Assembly (NCBI GenBank): GCA_001466705.2
Contig: LATX02000222.1
Location: 248,001 to 312,000, forward strand
Source of the DNA: Moniliophthora roreri
Taxonomy: Eukaryota; Basidiomycota; Agaricomycetes; Agaricales; Marasmiaceae
DNA length: 64,000 nucleotides
Direction: 5' to 3'
The stretch's first letter is position 1. Every line of letters begins with the position of its first letter. Below the pieces are notes generated by a model that saw only the letters and a list, made by a program, of their open reading frames with translations, did no database searches and was not told where the DNA came from. Shown one piece after another: positions 12,523 to 24,307 of this stretch. Both the position numbers and the translations under genes were made by a program.

Positions 12523-13842
12523 TTACCGTTCTAGCGTTGAAGTTTGCAGATGCTCCTTCACTATTTCGGGGACCCTGCCGTCAATCTTTGTTCCAACAGA
12601 GACCAGATCATTCTGTAACAGAAATCGTTAGATGGATGTTTGTGGATTAGAAGGATGAAACATGCCCAGAATCTTTCCTCAAGTCGTCGACCAGCTTCAC
12701 TGATAGCATCATTGCTGGGCTCCACGACATCACTGAAAGAGACGTATCCTCCGGCCATTTGCTTGTGATCTGCGAGGGCGGCATAAACAAGCTGTCGGCT
12801 TCCTTCCTCCATCGTTAAGGCAAGCGCCTTCTCCATCAGCCAATTGAACAAACCCTGCAGGCCAACCATTCCTCTCCGCAGTTCGGAATAGCAGAATCCC
12901 GGATTTACTGCCGAGACGACGACAGAAGGATGTGTTCCGAGATGCCTTTGTATTGCGCGAGTGAACAGGACGTTGAGGACTTTGAAGTAGACGGTCAATT
13001 AAGCTTAGTTCATCCGCATTTGAGACTAAAGAGAAAATTCGCATTTTGTGTCATTATACTTGGGCGTATGTCCTCTGTTTGTAGTAGTTAGAAAGATGAC
13101 TGAGTCAGATGTTTAGTGGGACTCACGTTCGTTTGAAGTAACCTTCAGTTGACATTTCTTCGAGCAGCATTGAATTGCCTGATATTACTTTCTTGTCTGT
13201 GGGAAGGGTAGTAATATAATGTAGATCACTGGACACGTTGACGATTCGGGGTGTCACTGAATACTCCCGTGCCGTTTTCAACATGATTGGGAGGAGTAGA
13301 GCGTGAAGGGCCGGTGCGATAGCGTTCACCTGTAGACTGGACAAACACAATCAATAGGCTCTGATCATGAACACCTTGAATATTGCAACTCACATTGATG
13401 CCCATCCATCTTCAGTCGTCTCATACTTTGGAGGAGCCAAGATGCCTGCGTTTTCGACCAGGATATCGAGACGGTTGCATTGCTTCTCGAAATTTTCGGC
13501 GAGGGACTTGACTGAAGTGAAGCTAGCCAAGTCAATGATCCATAGTTCGGCGTTCTTGTATCCCGTCTCTGCTTGCAGCTCTGAAAAACGAAATTGGGTA
13601 AAATTACTGGCCCTCGGAGGCCCGAATTTACTCGAAACTGCCTCCTCTCCTTTTCGCTTGTTCCGACATCCCATTATGAGCCTCTTGGGATTCATTGAAG
13701 CAAAGTGCTCGCATGCCTCAAAGCCCAAACCTGTGTTCGCTCCGACAACCACGACGACCTTGCCAGCGAGGTCAAGCTTCACCACCGGTTTCTGTTTTGA
13801 GTACTGCTCGCGAAAGAAGCGAAGGACAGAAAGTCTGGCCAT
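12523..13842 (-). CDS. Short-chain dehydrogenase/reductase (retinol dehydrogenase/WWOX-like)
   Basis: NAD(P)-dependent oxidoreductase of the classical SDR superfamily; substrate unknown. The first exon (13842 downward, MARLSVLRFFREQYSK) holds the nucleotide-binding motif VGANTGLGFEACEHFA, a TGxxxGxG variant, and later RLDILVENAG. After an intron at about 13335-13383 come LQVNAIAPALHALLL and IVNVSSDLHY. A further intron near 13080-13133 leads into the catalytic YNDTK (YxxxK). Between about 13000 and 13045 the frame changes before VYFKVLNVLFTRAIQ; no clean GT-AG intron explains it. The last junction, after EERFW at about 12667, fits a GC-AG intron into NDLVSVGTKIDGRVPEIV. A frameshift, sequencing error or very short intron remains possible at the unresolved point. 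An N-terminal hydrophobic anchor is not obvious. Confidence 0.8.
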
Positions 13843-14198
13843 GACTGAAGGTTGTATATTGCGAGAAGATTTTTTGCGATAGTCATTATATAGTACCTGA
13901 AGACGAAAGGCAAGCAGTAGGTATCCGAGCCACGATAATCAAGCCGTCCTGACGCGTACATCGTCGATGCTCAAAAAGCCATTCGAGCATTGGTGAAGTA
14001 ACGGCGGGATACTAATAGGCGCCCGGAAGCGTTCCGGCTCAGGCCTCAAGGTCTCGGAGGCTGTCCTTTCAGATATACAGCAGTGTAAAGATACGAGTAT
14101 CAATAGCATGCCAAGATATGATACACTAAAGTTACAACAAGCCACATTCCAGCTGCAAGCGAGAGAGATAGCAAGGGAATGAAAGGTAAATAGGAGTA
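13843..14198. other. Short intergenic region
   Basis: About 355 bases between the SDR gene start and the stop of the WD40 gene, both on the minus strand. It presumably carries the SDR promoter; no gene seen. Confidence 0.5.
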
Positions 14199-16944
14199 TC
14201 AGAAAGCATCAAGGTATAGACCATCCCACACGTAAACAGTACCATCTGCGTCCCCTCTAGACACACCATCAATACCTTCACCTCAAAAATTCAACAGAGA
14301 AGACTTACACAACGAGTTCATGTTGCCGCTCATACCGGTCACCTAGCGAGAAGCATCCGATATCTGCACCAGCCTCCGCCAAAACACGGCCATTCTCCAA
14401 ATTTGCACCTTGCAGTGGTTTCCACATCCGAACACAACCTGTTAGAAAACAACTATGAGAAGATATCTCAGTGTGATAAGAGTGATCACCCACCGTCACT
14501 ACCACCCGTCACCAATCCAAGTCGATGGTGTCGAGACTCAATCCACCCAACACTGTTGACTCCGTACGAACTCGTCCCAGGACTAGCACGAGATGGGCCA
14601 GTATGTTCGAAATCGTACAAGACGCCGCGTCCCAGCATACGAGAGTCATATATGTGCGTGTGATTATCGCTCCGACCAATTGCTAGATAGATACCATCCG
14701 GGCTATAAGAGGCGCAATTCACCGCACCTTGCTCATCGTTATATGGATTGAGGGGAGGTGTGATTTTCGGTAAAGTGAGAATGGAAGTGGGACGTTCCTG
14801 CTTGTGCGCAGCATCATAAAGGTAGAGAAAATTTTGTGTCTCAGTGCAGGTGAATAAAGCCAAAGTTGTCCCTGCATATTTGTATAAGCCAGAAAGCATG
14901 ATAAAAGAGCAAGACGTACATACCATCCGGTGAGAGAGTCATTGCATCTGCGGAATCCATTTCTTCGCTTTTCCTTGACTCCTCCCGCCGCATCTTGAAG
15001 ATGAAGTTACCTTCGCCATCGAAGCATTTGTGATGCCCAGTCCACTGGTTATTGGTAATAGGCTCCGAGCACGCAAAGAGGTATCCTGACGTTGGGCCTG
15101 AGCCCCATAAGATAGAAAGGGTGTTGTAACCTTTCCGAGCCATCCTACAGGATGCGGATACCTTCGTAGATTCCTGGTATACTCGGCAAATCGAGACATT
15201 CCTATCGGCAAAAATGAGACCAAGAGGGAAACGTGATGTTAGAACCCTTCACTTACTTTTCGGCAACAGCAAAGACTGATGAATTCTTTGAGTTGAAGGC
15301 CAACTGCCTGGGTGAGATTTCAAAGCGAAGGGTATCTTGCGAACATCAGAGTCACTTCATGGCTGTCTGATTAGACCTCTCACCTGCATCGTCCTGCATG
15401 TCGTTCTGAAACTCAATCAAGCCATCCTCTGTATAGTTGTTGCCAGGAAGTTTGTCCCAATGCCTCCATATGCAGACAGTCTTGTCATTTGCACATGAGG
15501 CTAGAATGCTCGTTGAGGAAGTCTCCGGATCGTCAGGCACTTCACTGAATTGTATGTCAGTGACAGTGTAGTACTTAGTCCACATAGTTGCTGCAGCTGT
15601 TGAACTTGGTAAGTTAAATCAAACTAGCTTCCCAAGTACTTACATGTCCGAGTCTTATGCCGATGACCATGGAGAATGAATGGAGCAGAATCTTCTTTGT
15701 GAATTACAATAGTTCCGGCTTTGTTGTAAGGATTTGGTCTCTCTTTGGACATGGATTAGATTCGTTTAAGACAGAATGATGACCCCACGTACCATCAGGG
15801 TAGTCTTCACCACCTCCACACACCGCACTAGCAATCGCGACACATCCCTCTTTCTGAACAATCTTCCCGATAGCTGGAGTAAAAAGTGCATCAGATGATA
15901 TCCTCCAATGCATCATGCGCCGCCGACGCACCCCCGGCCGATGTTTTGAATGAAGTTCTTGGTGTGTTTACTTGGTGCATGAAGCGCTGCACCTGCCATG
16001 TCCTGAAATGTCGTACATCATGGGGAGCAGGAGGAACAGGGGCCCGGACGAGCACCTCATCCTCCTGTTTCAGAGAATATCAGAGGTGTGTAGTACGGAG
16101 AGATTTGCAGTCTTACGCGTTGCATCCTGTCTTTGGGGATGAAGTCTGAATGTGTGTTCAAGATCTCAGGATGCGGTCGTCTCTTTTTTGGTCGTTCAGG
16201 GTGAATGCTTAGCTCGGAAAAGCGATCCGAGAAGTCCAGTTGCTGGCTCATCTTCTTGGAGTTATGAGGTATGGGCTTATACTATGTGGAAAAGGGTCGG
16301 TACCCAAACGTAAAGAATTACAAGGGATAGCTCACCAGCCTGGGGTCATCCAATCTGGGGTCATCGACCTCTTCGTCGACAGATTCTAATTTGGGAATGA
16401 TATGCATAACATGCCGGTCAGGTTGTGGTGTTGCAGCTGGGGAGAGGAGTTGGCGTGGACCACCAGCTGAGCTCTGAGAAGGTGGTCAGTACACCATTTG
16501 TGTTTAAAGGGTCAGGTGCTCACGGTTCGTTGACGTTTCGGTCGTGGTTCTAGTGGGGCTTCATCGTCGTCGGACACTTCAATCACCAACGGTCCTTCAT
16601 CCGAGTCTGAGTCTACTATGATGGGATTCTCCATTGCTTTGCGGTTCATTTCCACCTGCCTCCTTTTGTTCTTGTTAGAGTGATTTGGGACTTGAGTTAT
16701 TTCCCGTATTGGTGGGTTTGAAGGACCTGCCTGAGGCTGGGGCCCATAGTTTCTCTGGAGGAATTGGATTGTGAATTACTTGTCGCATATTGGATGACAC
16801 GTCGTACCCCAGAGTTTCCCATAGGCATCAATGCTTTTGTGTTAATCGCCGAACGATAACTGGTTATGCGGTGATTTCAGAAGAAGGAATGGTTCAGAGA
16901 TAGGCTACACACCTTGGGGCGCTTCTCTGTTGTTGCTGGTTCAT
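14199..16944 (-). CDS. WD40-repeat protein of unknown role with disordered N-terminus
   Basis: Multi-exon gene; no specific family recognised. The start at 16944 gives MNQQQQRSAPRNYG, joined over an intron to a proline-rich, then acidic segment (DSDSDEGPLVIEVSDDDE, about 16560-16625) and a basic cluster PRPKRQR that could be a nuclear signal. Downstream exons carry WD-type blades: ILASCANDKTVCIWRHW (about 15450-15515), DAMTLSPDGTTLALFTC with NFLYLYDAA, GAVNCASYSPDGIYLAIGRSDN with HIYDSR, LGLVTGGSDGCVRMWKP, and ELVVGDADGTVYVWDGL at the C-terminus. Many short introns occur (for example at 14288-14306, 14443-14493 and 14882-14925). The acidic N-terminus plus a propeller suggests a scaffold for a nuclear or chromatin complex, but that is inference. 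Confidence 0.75.
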
Positions 16945-17137
16945 CCCTACACACTGGATCTCGTCATCACCGGTTCTTGCGGCACTGCGGCCCTTGAGAT
17001 TATTATTGCCCATCAAGACTCAAGATGTAAGGTTTGTTCTCAAACGCGACGCATGACCGCGGCGATTGCCACGCAGCGCTTCAAAATGTTCACACAATCT
17101 GAACTATATGGGCTCGCGCTATTATACAGATAATATC

Positions 17138-20100
17138 TTAAGCTTTCTGACCAGTAGCTCTTAAGACCATGTTCTCCAGCGTTATCGGTCTGTACTCTTC
17201 CGTCGGTCCCCCCACTCCTTCCAGAGACGCCCACACCGCATCGTCTAATATGTAAACCAAAAGACCCCCTTTCCCATCTGCTGAAGGGCTCACTCTGAAC
17301 AATGGCATCCTTGATTTTTCATGCGCACGCCCAGCAGGAATGAACATCAAGTTGCGGGAAGCTGCAAACTCTTCCACGATAGACCTGAATGTGATCTCTT
17401 GCACCAAAGAAGACGGCTGCGCAGGCTTGCGTACAGCAGGCGAAGGAGACGCTGCGGCGGAAGCTTGCTCGGCACGATAGTCCGGTCGAGGTAATCGCGA
17501 AGGTGCATCCGGTCCCAATTCGAGGGCTTGATTCATCAGCTGTAAACCACGTGTAAAACCTCGCATATTTTGCAGCGAATCTGGGAAAGCTTTCTTCCAG
17601 AAATCATACCATTGTGCCACCTCCTCGAAACTGACTTTGGGCTGTATAAGCCAAACATGCAGCACATCCAGCCACTTAGGGAAGAACTCTGTTTCGAAGA
17701 GCTGCGTGAGGATGGAAGGTCTGAGAAGGTCAGACCAAAGCAGAACCTGCTGTATGGGCTCCATGCTCTGATTTCGTGGGTTGACATTGAAGTCATTGCG
17801 GAGAGTGGCGCCGAGTTTCGGTACAACGTACTTCAAAAGGATGTCGTCCCAGTCGGTTACATCGAAGACCTATTCGAGAAGGACTGTAAGTCGTTGTACA
17901 ACACGAAATACTGAATTAAACTCACGTCCTTCCATGCTTTCAAATCCTTTGGTATATCATTCCCAACAACCCAAGATCTTAAGAGGCTCTTCACTTTCCT
18001 CCTTGCGTCTCCAACGAGATCCTCGAGTCTGAGCCCGACATGTGGCAACCAAGGGAACACTATACTCTGTAGCGACACATCATCCTGCTTTGGGTTCCAA
18101 TCAGCGACAGCCTTCTGAACTTTCGGTAGAATAAGCTGGTCCATGATGTTGTCACGAATGAAGGGAGGTAAAAATGTCGACCAAGCTTCGTATAGTTTAA
18201 CAGCCGGATGTGGGATTTTGGGTGACCAATCATTATTGATGGTTGTTCGCACTTTCGGAAGCCAGACGTTCCAAAGGAGACTCTCAAAGGGTGTCATTGG
18301 TTTCTCTCTATTGGGTAAATTAGTATGTGCGATTCGAACGCATAAACCACGACGTACATTTGTGCCGGTGGCGCAGAAACCGTGCTGGTTCCATAGACGT
18401 CCACTTGAGTCTCAAGGGGAGGTTGTTCCGTATTAACTCGTAATGCCTGCCGCCAGTTGCGGAATTCTGACATGAAGGCAGTGGGTTCCTCTAGAGGGTT
18501 CCATTGCGATACCATACGCCGTACCTATAGGGTGATCAGGATATGATACATTTGCTAGACTCGCGAAGAACGTACCAAAGGTGCTATAGCGGCTACCACA
18601 ACCTCATCCAACCGATACGTCTCGAACTCCCGTTCATATTCAGTCATGAGCTTATAGAAAAGCGGAGAAAACCCTTCCAAAGAAACCTCGTAAAGCGAAC
18701 CGATTTCTTTCGCCTTGTTGTCGATCTCAGTAGCGACTAGCTGCACTTGTTGCAATCTAGCAATCACTAGAAGTACGGAATGAGGTCAACACGCGCAGAG
18801 AATATTGAGTGACTGACTTACATTCAGCTTCTTCGTCGATCTTCTTTCGCAGGCGTAAATCCTCCTGCGTGACGAAACGCTTCCGTTCCTCTAATGATTT
18901 AGCTTCACGAGCAAGACCATCGAGGTCGGTTTTGCAGGTTTCGGCTATCAGACGAACGTTATGTCTGATTTCAGGTATCCGAGTCGGATCGATTGAAGGC
19001 GTCCAGGTATTGAGGGAGATCTCGGCTAGAGAGCTAACCTCCCGTGGCTACAAGATCATTAGCACCTTCTATAAGTGAAAGAAGAAATTTGCTCACCACA
19101 GCACCTGTGGCGTCAATGATCTGACCTACACCGGTTGTGGCAGGTTCATCGCCAGCCTCGGCAATGATCTGCTCGTATGTCTTGTGTTGAACCTTCGTTT
19201 TGACCTTTTTGGGTTTCTTCCATATATCCGACCGCTTCTCTCTTGTCTCCTTCTCCTTTCTCCTTGCCTTTCTGATATCGCGATCCTCTTCGTCATCGCT
19301 GACCTTTTCGCCACGCCGTCGCGCCTCCATCTTCGACTGCTCAGTCTTCTCCTTGAAACCTCGATAGGCAATGCCAGCACGCTCCGGTCGCAATTTACTC
19401 TCAACAGGGGTGACGATACCTTCACCAGCCACACCGAGACCAGTGCCGGATTTCCAGCCCATCTTTTCAAGCATACGAGCACCAAAAGTCCCGGAGATTT
19501 TGGCAAAGTGCATCTGCTCAGCATGACTGAGGGGAGTCGCAGGTCGTGACGGCTTGTTATCGCGAACGAATGACGTGGAGCGACTGCTACTACCAAAAGA
19601 AGTTGGTAGATCTGCAGTTTCGGCAGCCTTAGATGTCGAGCCAATCCCGCCTCTATTTGACGTAGCAGTGGCGGCCTTGAGTAAATCATCAGATTTGGGT
19701 GTTTCTCCGATAGTAGATGCGAGGCGAGAGGACCCAATGCCGCCTTTCGAGAACGACGGTGTGGAACTGCCTGCTGAGGCTCGAAGACCAGAGCCTAAAC
19801 CACCTCTTGACTGCGAGCCAATACCTCCCAGCTGAGGACGAATGTTCTCTTCGTCTTCGTCATCTTCTTCCTCTCGTATTCGGGGAGATGGACGCCTGGA
19901 AGGTTCAGATTCGTCGTCAGAAATATCCTCTGCGGCCTCACCTGCACCTTCAGCCTCACCCTCAGAGGAATCTGAATCCTTTTCTTCTGCTTCTTCCCCG
20001 TCTTCCACAGCTGGCGAGTCAACATCCATGCCTTCGTCCGGTGCAGCTGCAGTTTTGTTCCCTGATACAAAAGCGGGTGCCTTGGCCCAGTCACTTCGTT

Positions 20101-20347
20101 TCGATTTCCCAGTTTTCCCTCCCCGTCTCAAGCTCCTATCATCGTCATCGCTTTCTGCAAATATGCCATATAGTGCTTCCTCTTTGCCGCCCTTCTTTCT
20201 GCGTTTCCTTTTGTACGGATTCTCGAATAAAGCTCGTTCTTCGCGTGCATCGGGGTCTTCGTCTAGTCCAAAATCGTCGTCCTCAGAGCCTTCATATGAA
20301 TCGGAATCGTCGCCGTCGTCTTCGAGAATTCGTTTCCGGCGTGCCAT
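17138..20347 (-). CDS. TFIP11: Tuftelin-interacting protein 11/Ntr1 homolog (G-patch splicing factor)
   Basis: G-patch protein that activates the DEAH helicase Prp43/DHX15 to take apart the intron-lariat spliceosome. The first long exon (20347 to about 19047) encodes an acidic N-terminus with MARRKRILEDDGDDSDSYEG. It continues with FENPYKRKRRKKGGKEEALYG, typical of TFIP11, then the G-patch FGARMLEKMGWKSGTGLG followed by GEGIVTPVESKLRP. Later exons carry the GCFC/TFIP11 region: LRLRKKIDEEAE, RLDEVVVAAIAP, PFESLLWNVWLPKVR, SWVVGNDIPKDLKAWKDVF, and the end ITFRSIVEEFAASRNLMFIPAGR...YRPITLENMV. Introns fall at about 18775-18830, 18520-18575, 18305-18360 and 17870-17925. Length and motif order match the family. 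It lies 5 kb from PHF5A, another spliceosome gene, without any visible co-regulation. Confidence 0.95.
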
Positions 20348-20817
20348 GATGGTGGTAATGGTGAAAGGAAATTGATTTCACGCTCACGTGTGAACGGCCG
20401 AGTCCGGACAACGGCAACGGCGTCACTTTTTTGTCTACTCATCACATAGCGCAGTTTAATACTCAATACTCAGAATTCATGACCGAGAATGCATGTACAA
20501 TTTCGAAACAGCACTCGGGATCTGTCCGGACAAAGTTCGACTAGGAAGCTCGATCAACAATAAACTCGGGCTCGGGTCCCACTGCAGAAATCCCACACGC
20601 TTTCAAGTGTATGGTGACCATCATAGATGGCGAGCTGGGTATTCTTAGGTCTCAATTGTCCTTATGGGCACCTGGAAAGGTACTGTCAGGGACTATCTGA
20701 ACTGTGCCTTTCGTAATTGTCCTCCGAGAACTATTAAAGCTGCCGAACAGTCAACCTCCTTCATCGTTCTCCTTTTCTCGGTTTCCCTCTCTTCCCTTCA
20801 CGAGAAACGACGTGAAG
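20348..20817. promoter_or_regulatory. Divergent promoter region between TFIP11 (-) and carboxypeptidase (+)
   Basis: About 470 bases between two divergent start codons, so both promoters must lie here. An E-box-like CACGTG occurs at 20385-20390, about 40 bases upstream of the TFIP11 start. Its use is not shown by sequence alone. Confidence 0.45.
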
Positions 20818-23800
20818 ATGGATTTTAGGCGTACGATAGTCCTCTCATACATTCTGCTCGCCATATCTTTCTCTGTGGCTCAGCAATTGCCGAGTTCCTC
20901 TCCTCATCAATATCCTGGTCAACCATCCATAGGTCTCAGTCCAGAATGGCAGAGCTGTGCGTATCTGCCTCGGGTTTTTCAACCTAACTGATCTCCTTCC
21001 TTTTAGACTTTGAAGTTACCGATCCATTGCCCAATATCACATTTCCTCTCGGCCGTAGTTTCGCAGGAAATATACCTGTTCAACGTGAAGGACATCCCGA
21101 CAATACACTATTCTTCTGGGCGGTCGAGAAGACACAAGGCTCTCTGACATCTCCGGCAGGCCCGGCAGGTTCAACGCCAGCACCTTGGGGCATATGGCTC
21201 AACGGCGGGTGAGATCATTACCCGTACGCTATTCTAAATGTACCGACCACCCTTATTTTTAGTCCCGGATCCTCGAGTTTGGCAGGGCTCTTGTTCGAGG
21301 TGCGTATAATACATTATATACTGGCTTATCAAGTTTTCTAATGATGCTTCGTTTTCAGAATGGGCCAATTCGCATCGGTAGCGATTATGGAGCGTCTCCA
21401 AACGAATACAGCTGGGATAGGGTGGCAGATTACATCTGGGTAGATCAACCAGTGTATGTGCTGTTACCAATACCGATTCCTCTTTCGTGGTGCTCATTTC
21501 CGATTCAGTGGAACAGGATTCTCGACCGCCGATGCCGATGGTTATGGTACGTTCACCTATTTTGCTTTTTCGACGTCACCCTGACTGCTTAAAACCTAGT
21601 CGCCGACGAAGATCAGATGGGTCAAGATTTCGTGAGTGAAAGCTTCGTTCAAAAGTGCTACATCATTCAATGGGTCCAGTAGATGGGATTTTTGGGTAAT
21701 CTCGTCAAGGTGTTTCCGAACTTGGCGGGCAGGCCGCTGTATCTCAGCGGAGAGAGTTATGCAGGAACATACATTGTACGCTCTACCTCCTATGCCACCG
21801 TGACAACATTATTCATAAATATTTCAGCCTTACATCATGAAAGCCTACTTCGGCATGGCTAATGCTCCGGTGAAAATTGCAAAGATTGCAATTGGAGATG
21901 GCAGCTTGACTTCGGAACAAGTTTTCGAACTCCTCCCTGCCGTACGTATACTCCTACTTTTCGTCCTACCAATTACCAACCCTCAGCAGATCAAGGTCAT
22001 AGAAACCTTTCCACAAATTATTGGATACGATATAGAAGTGCACAAGTACTTCGAAGAGCAGTCAGTCCCATTATCCCCGTTTCCTCCTTCAATATTTATG
22101 ACATTATATTAGAACCCGTCTATGCGGATACGACATCAATCTCACGTACCCTCAGAACGGCATCATACCGACTATTCCGCTTCAACTCCCTATAGGCCGT
22201 GATATCGGATGGTACGAGATGCAGGCAGAGCAGCGTCGTTCTCGTGCTCGGACTTTCAAGTCATTGTTTACGGCCAAGGTTGTTGCACGTACTGAAGCCG
22301 GAGAGGATCTGCGTCACCTTTGGAACCCTACAGTCAACGGGCTTACAAAGCGAGACCGGGAAACCGCTAGAAGAAACTGGAAGAGAGATTTGTCAGGCAG
22401 AGCTAATGGAACGATTGATCCATGGGTGAGTCTATTAGGATTGCGATAAAGGTTGAATCATCTAATGAACGTTATACAGTACGGATGCCTGCTATTCGAC
22501 GAATTCATGGACTATGCTATCAACTATACCTTCCCTTGGAGTCAGTACCGTCTTTGCCGACCGGGACCCGTCCACTAATATCACATCTACCACAGGTCTT
22601 GCCGGTCAGGACAGCGAAACGTGGCCGTTCGATGTGAGTCCCTTGGCACGTGTTTTGGCTCCGTTTCTGACCTTCTACTTCAGTACTACGATGTTCCTGA
22701 CGCTACGAACCCACAACCTGCTATGGACGCTTCGATCTGGCTTAATGGTATGTACTCAGTGACTCTCGGAAGATGGGCCCATCTGACCACTTGGGTTAGA
22801 CAACCGCACACGAACAGCTCTACATGCACCTACGGACAAAGATTGGACCATGAGCTTCCAATTCCCATTCGGGGCCAAAGGATGTAAGGAGTTTTGTAGA
22901 TCTAACTCGCATTCAACTTTTATTGACTTTCATCGGTAGTTGCGGATCCCAGTGAGTATCCGGCTTCATGAACGACAACCTTCTGACCGAAGATTCAATT
23001 TTGCTTACAACAGGTGTTGAGTACGTTCTTCACTTGATCCTACGTTCTATTTCTGTTTAACACGTTTATTGCGACAGGCCGATGGCATTTATGACCGAGC
23101 TCGCTACCAATGCTTCAAAGCAAGGGATTCACATCGTGTTGTACTCTGGAAACAATGATGCCCTGATTTCTCATTTTGGTACCGAACGTGCGCCCTTTCC
23201 GTCTATCTGACACCTGTATCATGCTTAGTAGTCTTCACAGTTGCTATTCAGGTAGGAGAGGCGCCATTAAGAGATTTCCGAAGCCCATTTATCCACTTTT
23301 TCAGAACACCACGTTCGGAGGAATTCAAGGCTTCACCAAGAAACCATCAACACCCTGGCAGGATGATTCGGGTAATTTCGCAGGTATCATCCACCAGGAA
23401 AGAAATTGGACGTATGTATTGTTTGAAAATGCCGGCCATTTAGTGCCTGCTTCCAGGCCTGAAGCTGTAAGACCTTTCAATTCATGGTTACCTAGGTACC
23501 TTCTCAACCCCACTCCAGGCTTTAACATTCGTTCGAGACTTCTTCTTTGGAAACAAACAGACTGGTCTCGTCCAGCCTGACGGAAACGTTGTGGGAGGCC
23601 AAGATCCTAAACTTGCCGTGGATATCCTGCCCGGTAGGCCGGAAATTTACTATGGAGCTGGTGCCACCCAGTCCACATACGTGTATCCGGAGGCTACCAG
23701 AGCAGAGTGGAGCTCACAGACGCAGTCAAGGGTGGCATCAAATGTGAATGCTGCGTTGGACAAGAGCATTTCGGACTGTACTGTCCTCCTATCGGCGATT

Positions 23801-23830
23801 TTTGCACTGAATGTTGTATTGGCTTTGTGA
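20818..23830 (+). CDS. Secreted serine carboxypeptidase (peptidase family S10)
   Basis: Removes C-terminal amino acids from peptides, usually in vacuole or outside the cell. The start at 20818 was chosen because MDFRRTIVLSYILLAISFSV is a clear signal peptide; the frame is open further upstream but without that logic. S10 landmarks: WLNGGPGSSSL across the intron at about 21209-21261, DQPVGTGFS, the nucleophile motif GESYAGTY (about 21755-21778), the aspartate region VLYSGNNDALISH, and the catalytic histidine in ENAGHLVPASRP (about 23427-23462). The coding sequence has about a dozen short introns. The protein ends in a hydrophobic stretch (TVLLSAIFALNVVLAL) after a Ser/Asp/Cys-containing segment, which fits a GPI-anchor signal. 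Substrate preference cannot be read. Family assignment is strong. Confidence 0.92.
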
Positions 23831-24103
23831 TGAGTTTCTTCTTGAACTTTGGGGCTCACGGTCGATCTCTGGAGGTCGTTTCCATAAGTTATTGTTATAT
23901 ATTTATCTCGTTCATGTCTTCATGTGTTGGTATGCACGATTGAACTCGGCGTTGCCAGTTTATGAAGTTAGTCGCTTGGGGGTTGTTCTGTACAGGTCAT
24001 AACACTACTCCGCTTACAGGAGACATATGCGTTGCGGTTTTAGCATCCAGACAGAGCGAAGCTAAAGAGGAAGAGGAAAAATAAACCCGTCTGAACTTGG
24101 AAT

Positions 24104-24189
24104 GGGCCTGACCGGGAATTGAACCCGGGACCTCCTCGATGTGCTTCTATAAGCCCTAACAAGGAATCATACTACTAGACCATCAGGCC
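24104..24189 (-). tRNA. tRNA-Pro (anticodon AGG) with a 14-base intron
   Basis: Reverse complement folds as a tRNA. The acceptor stem GGCCTGA pairs with TCAGGCC and the discriminator is C. The D-arm contains GGTCTAGTAGTATGA, and the T-arm is GGTCCCGGGTTCAATTCCCGG. The anticodon stem CCTTG pairs with CGAGG (one G-U). The loop reads TTAGGG, then a 14-base intron CTTATAGAAGCACA at the canonical position after base 37, then T. This gives anticodon AGG, proline. Total length is 86, i.e. 72 plus the intron. It sits 118 bases upstream of the Rpt4 start codon on the opposite strand. Confidence 0.93.
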
Positions 24190-24307
24190 GTAGCGTGTGA
24201 GGCAAAAATTACTTATATTATCGCACTGAATGACATTCCAGGTGAACGCGTAATACCTTCGCTTGACCGTACGCGTCTTCTTCCTTCATCTTTCATCCTT
24301 CACCACC

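Noticed and set aside
13367..13882. 171-codon plus-strand frame
   Set aside because: Antisense to the first exon of the SDR gene, which has a clear nucleotide-binding motif.
19717..20375. Long plus-strand frames over the TFIP11 first exon
   Set aside because: Mirror of the low-complexity acidic/Ser-rich coding region of TFIP11; the Leu/Pro and Ser runs are typical antisense artefacts.
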